A stretch of DNA of 45,945 nt from NCBI GenBank assembly GCA_004559785.1, contig SFXD01000003.1:1-45945 (forward strand), in the 5' to 3' direction. Of this stretch, positions 1-8,536 are shown piece after piece. Position 1 is the first letter of the stretch. Each line of letters starts with the position of its first letter. The notes under the pieces are model-generated. The model made no database searches. It worked only from the letters and a program-made list of their open reading frames with translations, and had not been told where the DNA came from. This DNA comes from a bacterium. GTDB taxonomy: Bacteria; Bacteroidota; Bacteroidia; Bacteroidales; Bacteroidaceae. Made by a program: the position numbers and the translations under genes.

Positions 1-10
1 CCTTTCGCCC

Positions 11-82
11 GTAAGGTTAATAACCTTTCGGCATTAAGGTTATTAACCTTATCGCCAATGCAGTTAATATACATTGCTGGCG
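11..82. repeat. Dispersed palindromic repeat, copy 1
   Basis: Two 15-bp arms, AAGGTTAATAACCTT and AAGGTTATTAACCTT, are reverse complements separated by an 8-nt spacer, and each arm is itself almost palindromic. They are followed by a second imperfect inverted repeat, CGCCAATG ... CATTGCTGGCG. The same arrangement recurs at 25907-25979 with most bases conserved. It lies in non-coding DNA downstream of the acetyltransferase gene. It could be a dispersed intergenic repeat, a transcribed hairpin pair, or a set of binding sites; the sequence does not decide between these. Confidence 0.7.
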
Positions 83-343
83 TAGCATAATGTCCTGCCC
101 CATGCAAGATTCATCGAACTCACGTTATCTTACATGAGGCTTGTCAGAGTCTTCACTAAAATCTCTGCTAAAAATCTGACTGAAAATAATCAAACGTATT
201 TTTAAATAACGGGGTCGTCGCTGCGCTCCTCAAAATCCGAACTAAAAATCCTTTTCGGGCCGTGAGCTGTGAGAGACCCCCTCGGTCCCCCTGTTTAGGG
301 GGAAGCGCTATGAGAAGTGAGCGATGAGCAATCAGCAATGAGC
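83..343. other. Non-coding region with a G/C hairpin
   Basis: No convincing gene is seen. A small hairpin, TCCCCC-TGTTTA-GGGGGA, lies at about 288-305, and the stretch next to it (about 304-343) holds short GAG/ATGAG-like iterations. The hairpin is downstream of the minus-strand acetyltransferase gene and could help end its transcript, but no clear T tract follows it on that strand. Confidence 0.4.
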
Positions 344-787
344 TCACAGTACAAGGCGGAACGTAGTCCATTCGTCTAAGGGGATGGCTCCCATCGAGCG
401 ATAGAAGTCTATGCTCGGCTGGTTCCAGTTGAGACAAACCCATTCCATACGACCGCAGTTGCGCTTGCGTGCCGTGTCGACAAGGTGCAGGAACAGTGCC
501 TTGCCATAGCCCTTGCCTCTATGCTCCGGCAATACGAAGAGGTCTTCGAGATAGAGACCTCCCTTGCCGACAAAGGTGGAGAAGTTGTGGAAGTAGAGTG
601 CGAAGCCTACTTCCTTGCCGTCCTCCACAGCGAAGACCGTTTCGGCAATGCCCTTGTCGAACAGCCATTCGGCAAGCATCTCCTCTGTGGCATGGACATC
701 CGCACCCATCTTCTCATACTCCGCTATCCCCCTGATGAAAGCCATTATCAGGGGTACGTCCTTCCGTACTGCCTTCCTTATTTCCAT
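344..787 (-). CDS. GNAT N-acetyltransferase, SSAT-like
   Basis: A 147-residue GNAT-fold acetyltransferase, transferring an acetyl group from acetyl-CoA to an amine. The acetyl-CoA loop is visible as RGKGYGKA, preceded by the LYLEDLFVLPE strand. The C-terminal WNQPSIDFYRSMGA segment resembles the spermidine/spermine and thialysine acetyltransferase (SSAT) branch, so a polyamine or amino-acid-like amine is a reasonable substrate guess, not a proven one. The ATG at 787 was chosen because the domain begins there (MEIRKAV) and it follows the yccF-like stop by 7 bp. A longer frame reaching 868 would overlap that upstream gene. It is probably the last gene of the minus-strand block. Confidence 0.85.
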   Translation of the reverse strand: MEIRKAVRKDVPLIMAFIRGIAEYEKMGADVHATEEMLAEWLFDKGIAETVFAVEDGKEVGFALYFHNFSTFVGKGGLYLEDLFVLPEHRGKGYGKALFLHLVDTARKRNCGRMEWVCLNWNQPSIDFYRSMGAIPLDEWTTFRLVL

Positions 788-794
788 TGCCTCG

Positions 795-1172
795 TCAGAA
801 TCTAAGTACGACTTCCTTGCCGAACGGCATGAGCGACAACCCTGCCATCTTGAAGTGCTGCCTGCCAAACGGTATGCCTATGATGGTGATGCAGAGCAGG
901 ATGCCGAAAACAACATGGCAGAGGAAAGCCCAAAAACCACCGAATACTATCCATATCAGATTGAGCGGTATGGTCAGGCATCCCAGAGAGCTCTCGGAGT
1001 CTTTCACCATAGACCCAAAAGGCCATAGGCAGAGCAAGCCCAGCTTGAATGTCTGCAACGCAACGGGAATACCAATTATGGTGCAGAAAAGGACAAGGCT
1101 ACCTGCAAAGTAGGCGAAGGCTGCCTCGAGTCCTCCGCATATCCACCATATTATGTTACCAAGTATCTTCAT
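795..1172 (-). CDS. yccF: YccF domain inner-membrane protein
   Basis: A 125-residue membrane protein with the duplicated YccF (DUF307) pattern. Two halves each carry a hydrophobic stretch ending in an IIGIP motif (TIIGIPVALQTFKLGLL and TIIGIPFGRQHFKMAGL), followed by an aromatic/Pro segment (LWPFG, LMPFG). Proteins of this family are small inner-membrane proteins of unknown function. It lies 24 bp after the DUF4491 gene and 7 bp before the acetyltransferase, which suggests co-transcription. The ATG at 1172 starts directly with the first conserved segment, MKILGNIIWW. Confidence 0.9.
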   Translation of the reverse strand: MKILGNIIWWICGGLEAAFAYFAGSLVLFCTIIGIPVALQTFKLGLLCLWPFGSMVKDSESSLGCLTIPLNLIWIVFGGFWAFLCHVVFGILLCITIIGIPFGRQHFKMAGLSLMPFGKEVVLRF

Positions 1173-1196
1173 AAGCTATGTGTTATGTGTTAGTGA

Positions 1197-1520
1197 TTAG
1201 TTATTAAGTGCAGGGGGATTGAGGGGGTCTTTCCTGTTTGGGTTTCTCGGGAACCAATTCTTTTCCACTCTCTTCTTTTGCTCGAAGAGTTCAAGTATCG
1301 ACCATAGGCAAGAAAAGCCGAATACCCCCATAAGGGACGACGCGACTACGTTGCCTACGAACAGGGCTCCCGCTATGGATGCAATGCCTACGACAAGGAA
1401 TATCCACCAAGGCTTAGTGCCGAAATAATACTCCGTCTTCACCACTATGGGGTGAAACAGACCTATACACAGAAACGTGGCCGCTCCGATTATCAATCCA
1501 GTAAAATTCATATTCTTCAT
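1197..1520 (-). CDS. DUF4491 family small membrane protein
   Basis: A 107-residue protein with three hydrophobic segments (about residues 7-22, 38-55 and 60-78) and a charged C-terminus. The GLFHPIVVKTEYYFG motif and the ELFEQKKRV ... GWFP-like end (here NWFPRNP) match my recall of the Bacteroidales DUF4491 family, whose function is unknown. Two in-frame ATGs are possible, 1520 and 1511; family members usually begin MNFTG, which favours 1511. The gene follows the helicase stop by 36 bp and precedes the YccF gene by 24 bp. Confidence 0.85.
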   Translation of the reverse strand: MKNMNFTGLIIGAATFLCIGLFHPIVVKTEYYFGTKPWWIFLVVGIASIAGALFVGNVVASSLMGVFGFSCLWSILELFEQKKRVEKNWFPRNPNRKDPLNPPALNN

Positions 1521-1556
1521 TATATGTTTTCTTGTTACAACTTTCGCAAATGCATG

Positions 1557-2855
1557 TCAGCTGACTTTCCCTTTTCTTCCGCCCCGACGCTTGGAGGCAG
1601 GCTTCGACTTTGGCTTGTCCTGCCTGCCACGGCCTTTCCTGCCCCTTGCCCTGCGGTCACCCTTCGTTCCGGCCTGCCTCTTGCGCTCCAGCATCTCCTT
1701 GCCCCTGTATACTGGGGCTTCCCCGAGTTCGGCAGGGACGGGCAGCTTGCCGACTTCCTTGCCAAGGAATTCCTCTATCTGTGCGAAATTTACCTGGTCC
1801 TTCTCGTTGACCAACGTTATCGCCCTGCCGCCCTTGCCTGCACGGGCAGTACGTCCGATGCGGTGCACGTAGTCCTCCTCGTCGTGGGGTACGTCGAAGT
1901 TGATGACTAACTGTATGTCGTCGATGTCTATCCCCCTCGCCACGATGTCGGTGGCAACGAGGATGTCGGTCTTGCCCGTGCGGAACTCGTACATCGTACG
2001 GTCTCGCTCGCTCTGGTCGAGGTCGCTGTGCATAGAGCCCGTATTGTAGCCGGAGTGCCTGAGGGATATGGCGAGGTCGCGGGCCTTTACCTTGCTTCCC
2101 GTGAAGATGATTACCCTCTGCGGCTTCGTCTCGCCGAAGATGGACTTGATGATTCCTATCTTCTGCGGCTCGTGGCACACCACCGCCTCCTGCCTTATCC
2201 CCTCGGCTGGCTTGCTGACGGAAAGCTTGACGCATACGGGGTCGGTGAGCAACTTGCCAGCCAGTTGCATGATGTTGTCTGGCATGGTGGCACTGAACAT
2301 GATGGTCTGCCTCTTGGACGGCAACGCCTTGGCTATTGTGACTATGTCATCGTAAAACCCCATGTCGAGCATCCTGTCTGCCTCGTCGAGGATGAAGAAC
2401 GAGACCTTGCCGAGGTCGACGTTACCCAGCGAAAGGTGGCTCAGCAGCCTGCCTGGCGTAGCTATGATGACATCGGCTCCGTTCTGCATGCTGCGTTTCT
2501 CCTGTTCGTACCTGATACCATCGTTGCCACCGTAGACTGCCACGCTGCTTACGCCGTCGAGGTAGTAGGAGAATCCCTGCATGGCCTGGTCTATCTGCTG
2601 GGCAAGCTCCCTCGTGGGCGACATTATGACGCAGTTGATGGAGTCCTTGGGGAAGCCTCCGTCCTGCAGCAGGCTCAGCACCGGCAGGAGGTATGCCGCC
2701 GTCTTGCCCGTACCCGTCTGTGCTATGCCAAGGACGTCCCTGCCCTCCAGTATCGGAGGGATGGAATGCTCCTGAATAGGTGTCGTCTCAGTGAAGTTCA
2801 TGTCGTCGAGTGCGTCAAGCACCAGGTCGTTGAGGTCTAAATCGTAAAAGTCCAT
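1557..2855 (-). CDS. rhlE: DEAD-box ATP-dependent RNA helicase, RhlE-like
   Basis: A 432-residue DEAD-box helicase, unwinding RNA duplexes with ATP during ribosome assembly or RNA turnover. Motifs appear in order: Q motif (TPIQEHSIP), Walker A (AQTGTGKT), PTRELAQQ, TPGR, DEAD (FILDEADRMLDMGF), SAT (MFSATMP), then in the second RecA lobe VATDIVARGIDID and HRIGRTARAG. The C-terminus from about residue 390 is a Lys/Arg/Gly-rich basic tail of the kind RhlE-type enzymes use to bind RNA. It lies 80 bp downstream of the permease gene on the same strand. That gap is AT-rich and could hold its own promoter, but no clear TAnnTTTG box was found. The symbol is a best guess within the family. Confidence 0.93.
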   Translation of the reverse strand: MDFYDLDLNDLVLDALDDMNFTETTPIQEHSIPPILEGRDVLGIAQTGTGKTAAYLLPVLSLLQDGGFPKDSINCVIMSPTRELAQQIDQAMQGFSYYLDGVSSVAVYGGNDGIRYEQEKRSMQNGADVIIATPGRLLSHLSLGNVDLGKVSFFILDEADRMLDMGFYDDIVTIAKALPSKRQTIMFSATMPDNIMQLAGKLLTDPVCVKLSVSKPAEGIRQEAVVCHEPQKIGIIKSIFGETKPQRVIIFTGSKVKARDLAISLRHSGYNTGSMHSDLDQSERDRTMYEFRTGKTDILVATDIVARGIDIDDIQLVINFDVPHDEEDYVHRIGRTARAGKGGRAITLVNEKDQVNFAQIEEFLGKEVGKLPVPAELGEAPVYRGKEMLERKRQAGTKGDRRARGRKGRGRQDKPKSKPASKRRGGRKGKVS

Positions 2856-2935
2856 CTTTCTATGTTAGCGTTCTGTGATTCGTATATTATATATATATTA
2901 TAATGTAATGCCTACCGGCTTCGTCCTCCCCCCCC
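2856..2935. other. AT-rich gap with a C8/G8 run
   Basis: This short gap holds an alternating TA stretch (about 2882-2905) and a run of eight C on the plus strand (2928-2935), which reads as G8 immediately after the permease stop codon. It could contain a weak helicase promoter. No hairpin of note was seen. Confidence 0.35.
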
Positions 2936-4039
2936 TCATCGCGGTGCCTTGGTATACAGGTACCATGCGATGAAGAAGAAAATGGTGTTCGGCAACCATG
3001 CCGCCACAAAGGGATGCAGGCCGACATTGATGCTGAACGTGGCGGACACGCTCTGCAGCAGTATGTAGGTTGCGCTTAGCCCGATGCCTATGCCAAGGGA
3101 GAATCCCATGCCTCCCTTGCGTTTCCTGGAAGACAGGGACATGCCTATCGACGACAGGATGAAGGCGGCAAACGGGGCTGCATAACGGCGATGATATTCC
3201 ACCTCGAAGGCTGTCAGGTTGCCGCTCCCCCTCATGCGCTGGCGTTCGATGTATTCCCTGAGCTCAGCATTGTTCATCGTCTCCTGTTGGTTGCGGATGA
3301 AGAGGAAGTCCTGCGGCTCCATCCTGATTACGGAATCCATTTGGCTATAGTATCGTATCTCCTCCTTGTAACCGCTGAGGTTGCGTATCGTGACGTTACG
3401 CAGACGCCATTGGTACTTGACATTGCTCAGGGTGTCGTAGGTGACGCTTCCTGCCGTAAGGTGGGATATGAGTTTCTTGCCGTCGAACTTGTCAAGGGAG
3501 AAATGGATGCCCGTCTTCGACATGCCGTCGAAGTGCTCAAGGAAAGCCACTACGCCGGTGTCCACCTTCAGCTGTACGTTATCCGCGTATGTAGGGTTCT
3601 TCTTGTTCCTCTTGTAGGTGTTCTCGAATGCGAGTCTCTTTACGCTGCCCTTGGGGATAACCTCACTGCCAAGGTAGAAGGTCATAGCCGCAATGATGGC
3701 GGAACTAATCATATAGGGTCTCATGAGCCTTCCGAAGCTCATGCCCGTGCTCAGCATGGCGATAATCTCGCTGTTGTCCGCCAATTTCGACGTGAAGAAT
3801 ATCACGCTGAGGAAGACGAAGAGCGAACTGAAGAGGTTGCAGTAGTAGGGGATGAAGTTGAGGTAGTACTGGAATATGATTGCATCCATCGGTGCGTTGA
3901 ACTTGGCGAACTTGTCCACGTTCTCGTTGTAGTCGAAAACGACGCCGATGCTGATGATGAGCACGATGGAGAAGAAGTAAGTCCCAAGGAACTTGCCAAT
4001 CAGGTAGGTGTCTATTCGTCTGAGGAACGGTATCTTCAT
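2936..4039 (-). CDS. lptG: LptF/LptG-family permease (YjgP/YjgQ)
   Basis: A 367-residue membrane protein of the YjgP/YjgQ family, the permease that with LptB and LptC moves lipopolysaccharide from the inner membrane to the outer membrane. The N-terminal segment (FLRRIDTYLIGKFLGTYFF) is typical, followed by membrane helices near residues 20-45, 60-85 and 95-120. A periplasmic beta domain fills the middle, and three more helices lie at the C-terminus. The ATG at 4039 is preferred because it starts at the conserved MK(I)xxLRRxDxYL segment and has a purine-rich stretch upstream. A TTG at 4081 overlapping the tgt stop would add 14 residues. The name follows the family; LptF cannot be excluded. Confidence 0.88.
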   Translation of the reverse strand: MKIPFLRRIDTYLIGKFLGTYFFSIVLIISIGVVFDYNENVDKFAKFNAPMDAIIFQYYLNFIPYYCNLFSSLFVFLSVIFFTSKLADNSEIIAMLSTGMSFGRLMRPYMISSAIIAAMTFYLGSEVIPKGSVKRLAFENTYKRNKKNPTYADNVQLKVDTGVVAFLEHFDGMSKTGIHFSLDKFDGKKLISHLTAGSVTYDTLSNVKYQWRLRNVTIRNLSGYKEEIRYYSQMDSVIRMEPQDFLFIRNQQETMNNAELREYIERQRMRGSGNLTAFEVEYHRRYAAPFAAFILSSIGMSLSSRKRKGGMGFSLGIGIGLSATYILLQSVSATFSINVGLHPFVAAWLPNTIFFFIAWYLYTKAPR

Positions 4040-4077
4040 GCCCTGTATCTTCTTTCTCTTTTGTGTTTGTAATATCG

Positions 4078-5208
4078 TCAAAGCCTGTTAGTCACCTTCC
4101 TCATCATGCCCGACTTCCATGTGGTGAAGTCGCCGAGCAGAATGTGCTGCCTTGCCTCCCTCACGAGCCATAGGTAGAAACTGAGGTTGTGGATGCTGGC
4201 TATCTCCAGCGCGAGCAATTCCTGCGCCTTGAACAGGTGGTGGAGGTATGCCTTGGTATAGTACGCGTCCACCAGTGCCCCGCCATTCGGGTCGATGGGG
4301 GAGAAGTCGTCCTCCCACTTCTTGTTCCTCATGTTCATGATGCCCTCGGAGGTAAACAACATGGCGTTGCGGCCATTGCGCGTGGGCATGACGCAGTCGA
4401 ACATGTCGACTCCCCTCTCTATGCCCTCAAGCAGGTTGGCAGGCGTGCCGACTCCCATGAGGTATCTTGGCTTGTCCTTGGGCAGGATGCCGTTCACCAC
4501 CTCTATCATCTCGTACATCACCTCGGCTGGCTCGCCCACGGCAAGTCCGCCAATGGCGTTGCCGTCTGCCTCCTTCGATGCCACGAACTCAGCACTCTGG
4601 ATGCGGAGGTCCCTGTACGTGCATCCCTGCACTATGGGAAACAGGCTCTGGCTGTAGCCATACAGAGGCTCGGTTTCACTGAAACGCCTGAGGCAGCGGT
4701 CGAGCCACCTGTGTGTCAGTCCGAGGCTACGGCTTGCATATTCGTAGGAACTGGTGCCTGGAGGGCATTCGTCCAGTGCCATGATGATGTCGGCTCCTAT
4801 GCTTCGCTCGATGTCCATCACACGTTCGGGGGTGAACGTATGCTTGCTGCCGTCGATATGGCTGCGGAACGTGCATCCCTCCTCCGTCAACTTGCGTATG
4901 CCGGTCAGCGAGAAGACCTGGAAGCCTCCGCTGTCTGTAAGTATGGGACCATCCCAGCCGTTGAACCTATGCAAGCCACCGGCTTTCTCAAGGATGGAAG
5001 TGCCGGGGCGAAGGTACAGGTGGTATGTATTGCCAAGGATGATCTGTGCCCTGACCTCTTCCCTGAGGTCACGCACCGTAAGTCCCTTCACGCTGCCTAC
5101 GGTGCCTACGGGCATGAAGATGGGTGTCTCAATCTGTCCGTGGGCGGTAGATATCAATCCTGCCCTGGCATTGGACTTAGTGTCGGTATGTAGCAACTGG
5201 AAGGTCAT
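4078..5208 (-). CDS. tgt: Queuine/preQ1 tRNA-ribosyltransferase (Tgt)
   Basis: A 376-residue tRNA-guanine transglycosylase, exchanging guanine-34 for a queuosine precursor in tRNAs with GUN anticodons. Visible motifs are GNTYHL, LTDSGGFQVFSL (Asp92), ALDECPPG, GGLAVGEP, YLMGVG and GVDMFDCVMPTRNGRNA (nucleophile Asp). The zinc site is odd. The usual CxCxxC after DP is replaced by a segment without cysteine (DPNGGALVDAYYTKAYL, about residue 306 onward), although the later His in ASIHNLSFYL is kept. My recall is that other Bacteroidota Tgt proteins also lack these cysteines. The start overlaps the lon stop as ATGA, implying translational coupling. Confidence 0.95.
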   Translation of the reverse strand: MTFQLLHTDTKSNARAGLISTAHGQIETPIFMPVGTVGSVKGLTVRDLREEVRAQIILGNTYHLYLRPGTSILEKAGGLHRFNGWDGPILTDSGGFQVFSLTGIRKLTEEGCTFRSHIDGSKHTFTPERVMDIERSIGADIIMALDECPPGTSSYEYASRSLGLTHRWLDRCLRRFSETEPLYGYSQSLFPIVQGCTYRDLRIQSAEFVASKEADGNAIGGLAVGEPAEVMYEMIEVVNGILPKDKPRYLMGVGTPANLLEGIERGVDMFDCVMPTRNGRNAMLFTSEGIMNMRNKKWEDDFSPIDPNGGALVDAYYTKAYLHHLFKAQELLALEIASIHNLSFYLWLVREARQHILLGDFTTWKSGMMRKVTNRL

Positions 5209-7685
5209 TCCGCGGCCTCCTTCTTCTCGTTGTCGTTGTCGTATTCGAACACCATCGGATTATCGACCTTCTCGTCCGTCAAGGCAAGTGCCCACACGTC
5301 GGTGACGTTCTTGACGAAATGGAAGGTAAGGCCTTCCAGATATACCCCGGGAATCTCCTCGACGTCCTTGCGGTTCTCTTCGCACATCACTATTTGCGTG
5401 ATGCCGGCTCTCTTGGCGGCAAGTATCTTTTCCTTGATGCCACCCACGGGCAGCACCTTCCCACGCAACGTTATCTCGCCCGTCATTGCCATGCCTGCAC
5501 ACACCTTGCGTTGCGTGAGCGCGCTGGCTATGCTTGTTGCCATGGTGATACCTGCACTGGGACCATCCTTGGGTACGGCTCCCTCGGGTACGTGTATATG
5601 GATGTTGTAGTTGTCGAACACCCTCATGTCTATCCCAAGCAACGAGGCGTGCGACCTGATATATTCAAGGGCAAGCATGGCACTCTCCTTCATCACGTCT
5701 CCCAGGTTGCCGGTCAGCGTCAGCTTGCTGCCCTTGCCCCTGCTGAGGCTCGTCTCTATGAACAGTATCTCGCCGCCCACGCTGGTCCATGCAAGTCCCG
5801 TCACCACGCCTGCATACTCGTTGCCCTGATACTTGTCACGGCTGTACAGGGGCTTGCCCAGCAGGCTGCCCACCTCCGCCTCGTCTAACGTAACCGGCAT
5901 GGCACCCTCCTCCTTGGCTATGCGCAGGGCGAGCTTGCGGAACAACTTGTCTATCTGCTTCTCCAAGCCACGCACACCGCTCTCGCGCGTGTACCTCTCG
6001 ATGATAAACTCTATGGCAGACTTGCCAAACCTTATCTTCTTCGAGTATTCGTTGAGCCCGTTCTCGTCCATCTTCTTGGGTATGAGATGCCTCTTGGCTA
6101 TCTCCACCTTTTCCTCGGTGATATATCCGCCTACCTCTATCAGTTCCATGCGGTCGAGCAGGGGGCGTGGTATGCTTCCGATGTCGTTGGCGGTGGCAAT
6201 GAAGAGGACGCGGCTAAGGTCGTAGTCCATGTCAAGGTAATTGTCATGGAAGGTACTGTTCTGCTCGGGGTCGAGAACCTCAAGCATCGCCGAGGATGGG
6301 TCGCCGTTGTGCGTGGCGGCTGTTATCTTGTCTATCTCGTCGAGGATAAAGACAGGATTCGAACTGCCAGCCTTCAGCATCCCCTTGATAATGCGCCCTG
6401 GCATTGCTCCGACGTATGTACGCCTGTGTCCGCGTATCTCGCTCTCGTCGTGCAGGCCGCCGAGGCTGATGCGCACGTACTTGCGTTTCAAGGCCCTTGC
6501 GATGCTCTTGCCAAGGCTGGTCTTGCCTACGCCAGGAGGACCATAGAGGCAGATGATGGGACTCTTCAGGTCGTTCCTCAGTTTCATTACGGCAAGGTGC
6601 TCAAGTATGCGCTCCTTTACCTTCTCCATGCCGTAATGGTCTTGGTTGAGGACCTTCTCGGCAGTGGGAAGCTTCACGTTGTCCTTGGTACATTCGTTCC
6701 ATGGCAGCTGGATGATAGTCTGCAGGTATCCAAGCTGCACATTGTAGTCGGGCGACTGCATGTTGATGCGTTCGAGCTTTGCGAGTTCCTTCTGGAACGT
6801 GACGTTCGTCTTCTCGTCCCACTTCTTCTGCCGTGTCTGTTCCTTCAGGGTAGAGATGTCGTCCATCCGTACCGACACCTCGTCCTTGTTGCCGAGTTCG
6901 TTCTGTATGTTGCGCATTTCCTGAGTCAGGAAATACTCCTTCTGCTGCTTGTCGAGGTCGCTCTGCGTCTTCTGCTCTATCTGGCGCTTCAGCTTGGCAA
7001 GGCTCACCATGTTGTTCATGACCTTCAGGACCTTCAGCCCCCTCTCGTATTCGTTTGCCGTGTCTAACAACATGTGCTTCTGGTCATTGCTCAGAGGCAG
7101 ATAGCCGCAGATGACATTCATGGCGAACGAGGACGGCTCTATGTTCATCAGATACTGTACCAACTCGCTTGGATAGTTGTCGATGGTCTGGCACAGCTCA
7201 CCCATTCTCTCCTTGACCATTACCATCAGAGCCGAGAACTCCGTCACCATTTCGGGCGACACCTTGACATCCGTTTCCGCCTTTACCATGCCTTCAAGCA
7301 TGCCCCTGTTCATGCTCATGTCCATCAGCCTTGCCTTGTTGGTGGCCTGCACCAGTGCGTTGCAGGTGCCGTCGGGCAGCTTGATTGTATGTACCACCTT
7401 CCCAACAACACCCACTGGCATCATGTCCTGAAATGCTGGCTGGTCCAACTGCGGAACCTTCTGGGTGAAGACACCGACGAAGAGATCCTCGCGCTCAGCC
7501 TTCCTGATGGCCTTGAGCGAGAAGTCGCGACCGATGTTGATGGGGGTTATGGTGCCAGGGAACAGGACGTTGTCCCTTAGGCTGATTATTGGCATCTTGC
7601 CTTCGTTGTGAGCGTACATTAGCATTTTTGCTTCGGGCGAGATATCTGCCACGAATGAAAACGTACTCTTATTATTGTCTGTCAT
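5205..7685 (-). CDS. lon: ATP-dependent Lon protease
   Basis: An 826-residue cytoplasmic AAA+ protease that degrades misfolded and regulatory proteins. It has an N-terminal substrate-binding LON domain (MPIISLRDNVLFPG near residue 31), a coiled-coil middle region with many Lys/Glu/Gln, and the AAA+ module with Walker A GPPGVGKT (about 380) and Walker B FILDEIDK. The C-terminal protease domain has catalytic Ser in PKDGPSAGITMA (Ser710) and Lys in GGIKEKILAAKRAG (about 753). Its length is normal for the family. It is first in a minus-strand block and overlaps tgt by 4 nt. A good -7 box lies about 55 bp upstream. Confidence 0.97.
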   Translation of the reverse strand: MTDNNKSTFSFVADISPEAKMLMYAHNEGKMPIISLRDNVLFPGTITPINIGRDFSLKAIRKAEREDLFVGVFTQKVPQLDQPAFQDMMPVGVVGKVVHTIKLPDGTCNALVQATNKARLMDMSMNRGMLEGMVKAETDVKVSPEMVTEFSALMVMVKERMGELCQTIDNYPSELVQYLMNIEPSSFAMNVICGYLPLSNDQKHMLLDTANEYERGLKVLKVMNNMVSLAKLKRQIEQKTQSDLDKQQKEYFLTQEMRNIQNELGNKDEVSVRMDDISTLKEQTRQKKWDEKTNVTFQKELAKLERINMQSPDYNVQLGYLQTIIQLPWNECTKDNVKLPTAEKVLNQDHYGMEKVKERILEHLAVMKLRNDLKSPIICLYGPPGVGKTSLGKSIARALKRKYVRISLGGLHDESEIRGHRRTYVGAMPGRIIKGMLKAGSSNPVFILDEIDKITAATHNGDPSSAMLEVLDPEQNSTFHDNYLDMDYDLSRVLFIATANDIGSIPRPLLDRMELIEVGGYITEEKVEIAKRHLIPKKMDENGLNEYSKKIRFGKSAIEFIIERYTRESGVRGLEKQIDKLFRKLALRIAKEEGAMPVTLDEAEVGSLLGKPLYSRDKYQGNEYAGVVTGLAWTSVGGEILFIETSLSRGKGSKLTLTGNLGDVMKESAMLALEYIRSHASLLGIDMRVFDNYNIHIHVPEGAVPKDGPSAGITMATSIASALTQRKVCAGMAMTGEITLRGKVLPVGGIKEKILAAKRAGITQIVMCEENRKDVEEIPGVYLEGLTFHFVKNVTDVWALALTDEKVDNPMVFEYDNDNEKKEAAE

Positions 7686-7737
7686 AAGTTTCTCTAATAC
7701 TTCGATATTTCTCTATGCTCTCTTGTCAAAACGGATG

Positions 7738-7745
7738 CAAAGATA
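7738..7745 (-). promoter_or_regulatory. Predicted -7 box of the lon promoter
   Basis: On the minus strand this reads TATCTTTG, an exact match to the Bacteroidota -7 consensus TAnnTTTG, followed by GCA. It lies 53-60 bp upstream of the lon start. No convincing -33 TTTG element was found at the usual spacing. Confidence 0.5.
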
Positions 7746-7788
7746 CAAAAAAACCTTCACATACGGGCTCATATTGCCTTAAAATATA

Positions 7789-7796
7789 TATATTTG
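7789..7796 (+). promoter_or_regulatory. Predicted -7 box of the trmN6-like gene
   Basis: TATATTTG matches TAnnTTTG and is followed by CA. It ends 15 bp before the chosen ATG at 7812, so the leader would be very short. It is divergent from the lon promoter. No clear -33 element. Confidence 0.4.
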
Positions 7797-7811
7797 CATT
7801 TATTTTACATT

Positions 7812-8525
7812 ATGGAACCGTTCAAGTTCAAGAATTTTATAGTACGACATGAACGTTGTGCCATGAAGGTCGGCACAGACGGGGTTCTCCTCGGGGCATG
7901 GGCACAGCTGCCAGAGACAGGGAGGATTCTCGACATTGGCACTGGTTCGGGATTGATTGCCCTGATGGTAGCACAAAGGAGTAAGGGATGCCATGTCGTA
8001 GGCATAGACATTGATGCCGGTGCGGTGGCACAAGCCACGGAGAATGCCGCATCATCTCCCTTCGCAGCAAGAATAAGCATCCAGATGCAGGACGTACTGG
8101 AATATTCTCCCGACGAGCCTTTCGAGTGCATCGTATGCAACCCTCCTTTCTTCACCGAAAGCGTGCTGCCTCCCGACGCATCACGTGCCTTGTCACGCAG
8201 TGCCGGCCTGTTGCCCCTCGACCAGTTGGTTGGCAAGGTTCGTAGCCTGCTTGCAGACGAAGGAGTCTTCTCGCTGATAGTTCCGGCGGTACTGATGAAG
8301 GATATCGTTTCAATGTGCCTCGCTTGCGGCCTTCGCCTGTCACGGAGGATGTATGTGCGCACCGTACAGGGCAAGAATCCCAAGAGGGTGATGCTTACCT
8401 TCACACCGTCAGCTGTCGGGATGGTAGAGGAAGAGGAGATTGTCCTCACGGAGAAAGTGACGCAGTGCGGAAGGCAAGAACGTTCCAAAGCCTACGCCGA
8501 ACTTACTGCCGACTTTTATCTTTAG
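7812..8525 (+). CDS. trmN6: tRNA1(Val) adenine N6-methyltransferase, TrmN6-like
   Basis: A 237-residue SAM-dependent methyltransferase. The YfiC/TrmN6 family methylates N6 of A37 in tRNA-Val. Visible are the leader FKFKNFIVRHERCAMKVGTDGVLLGAW, SAM motif I (ILDIGTGSGLIAL), an acidic strand end (VVGIDID) and the amino-methyltransferase motif NPPF (CNPPFF). The ATG at 7812 is used because the family starts here (MEPFKFKNF); an upstream TTG at 7794 would place the start within the -7 box. It is a single gene, convergent with the transporter and separated from it by the tandem duplication. Confidence 0.88.
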   Translation: MEPFKFKNFIVRHERCAMKVGTDGVLLGAWAQLPETGRILDIGTGSGLIALMVAQRSKGCHVVGIDIDAGAVAQATENAASSPFAARISIQMQDVLEYSPDEPFECIVCNPPFFTESVLPPDASRALSRSAGLLPLDQLVGKVRSLLADEGVFSLIVPAVLMKDIVSMCLACGLRLSRRMYVRTVQGKNPKRVMLTFTPSAVGMVEEEEIVLTEKVTQCGRQERSKAYAELTADFYL

Positions 8526-8536
8526 TTGCATGTACT

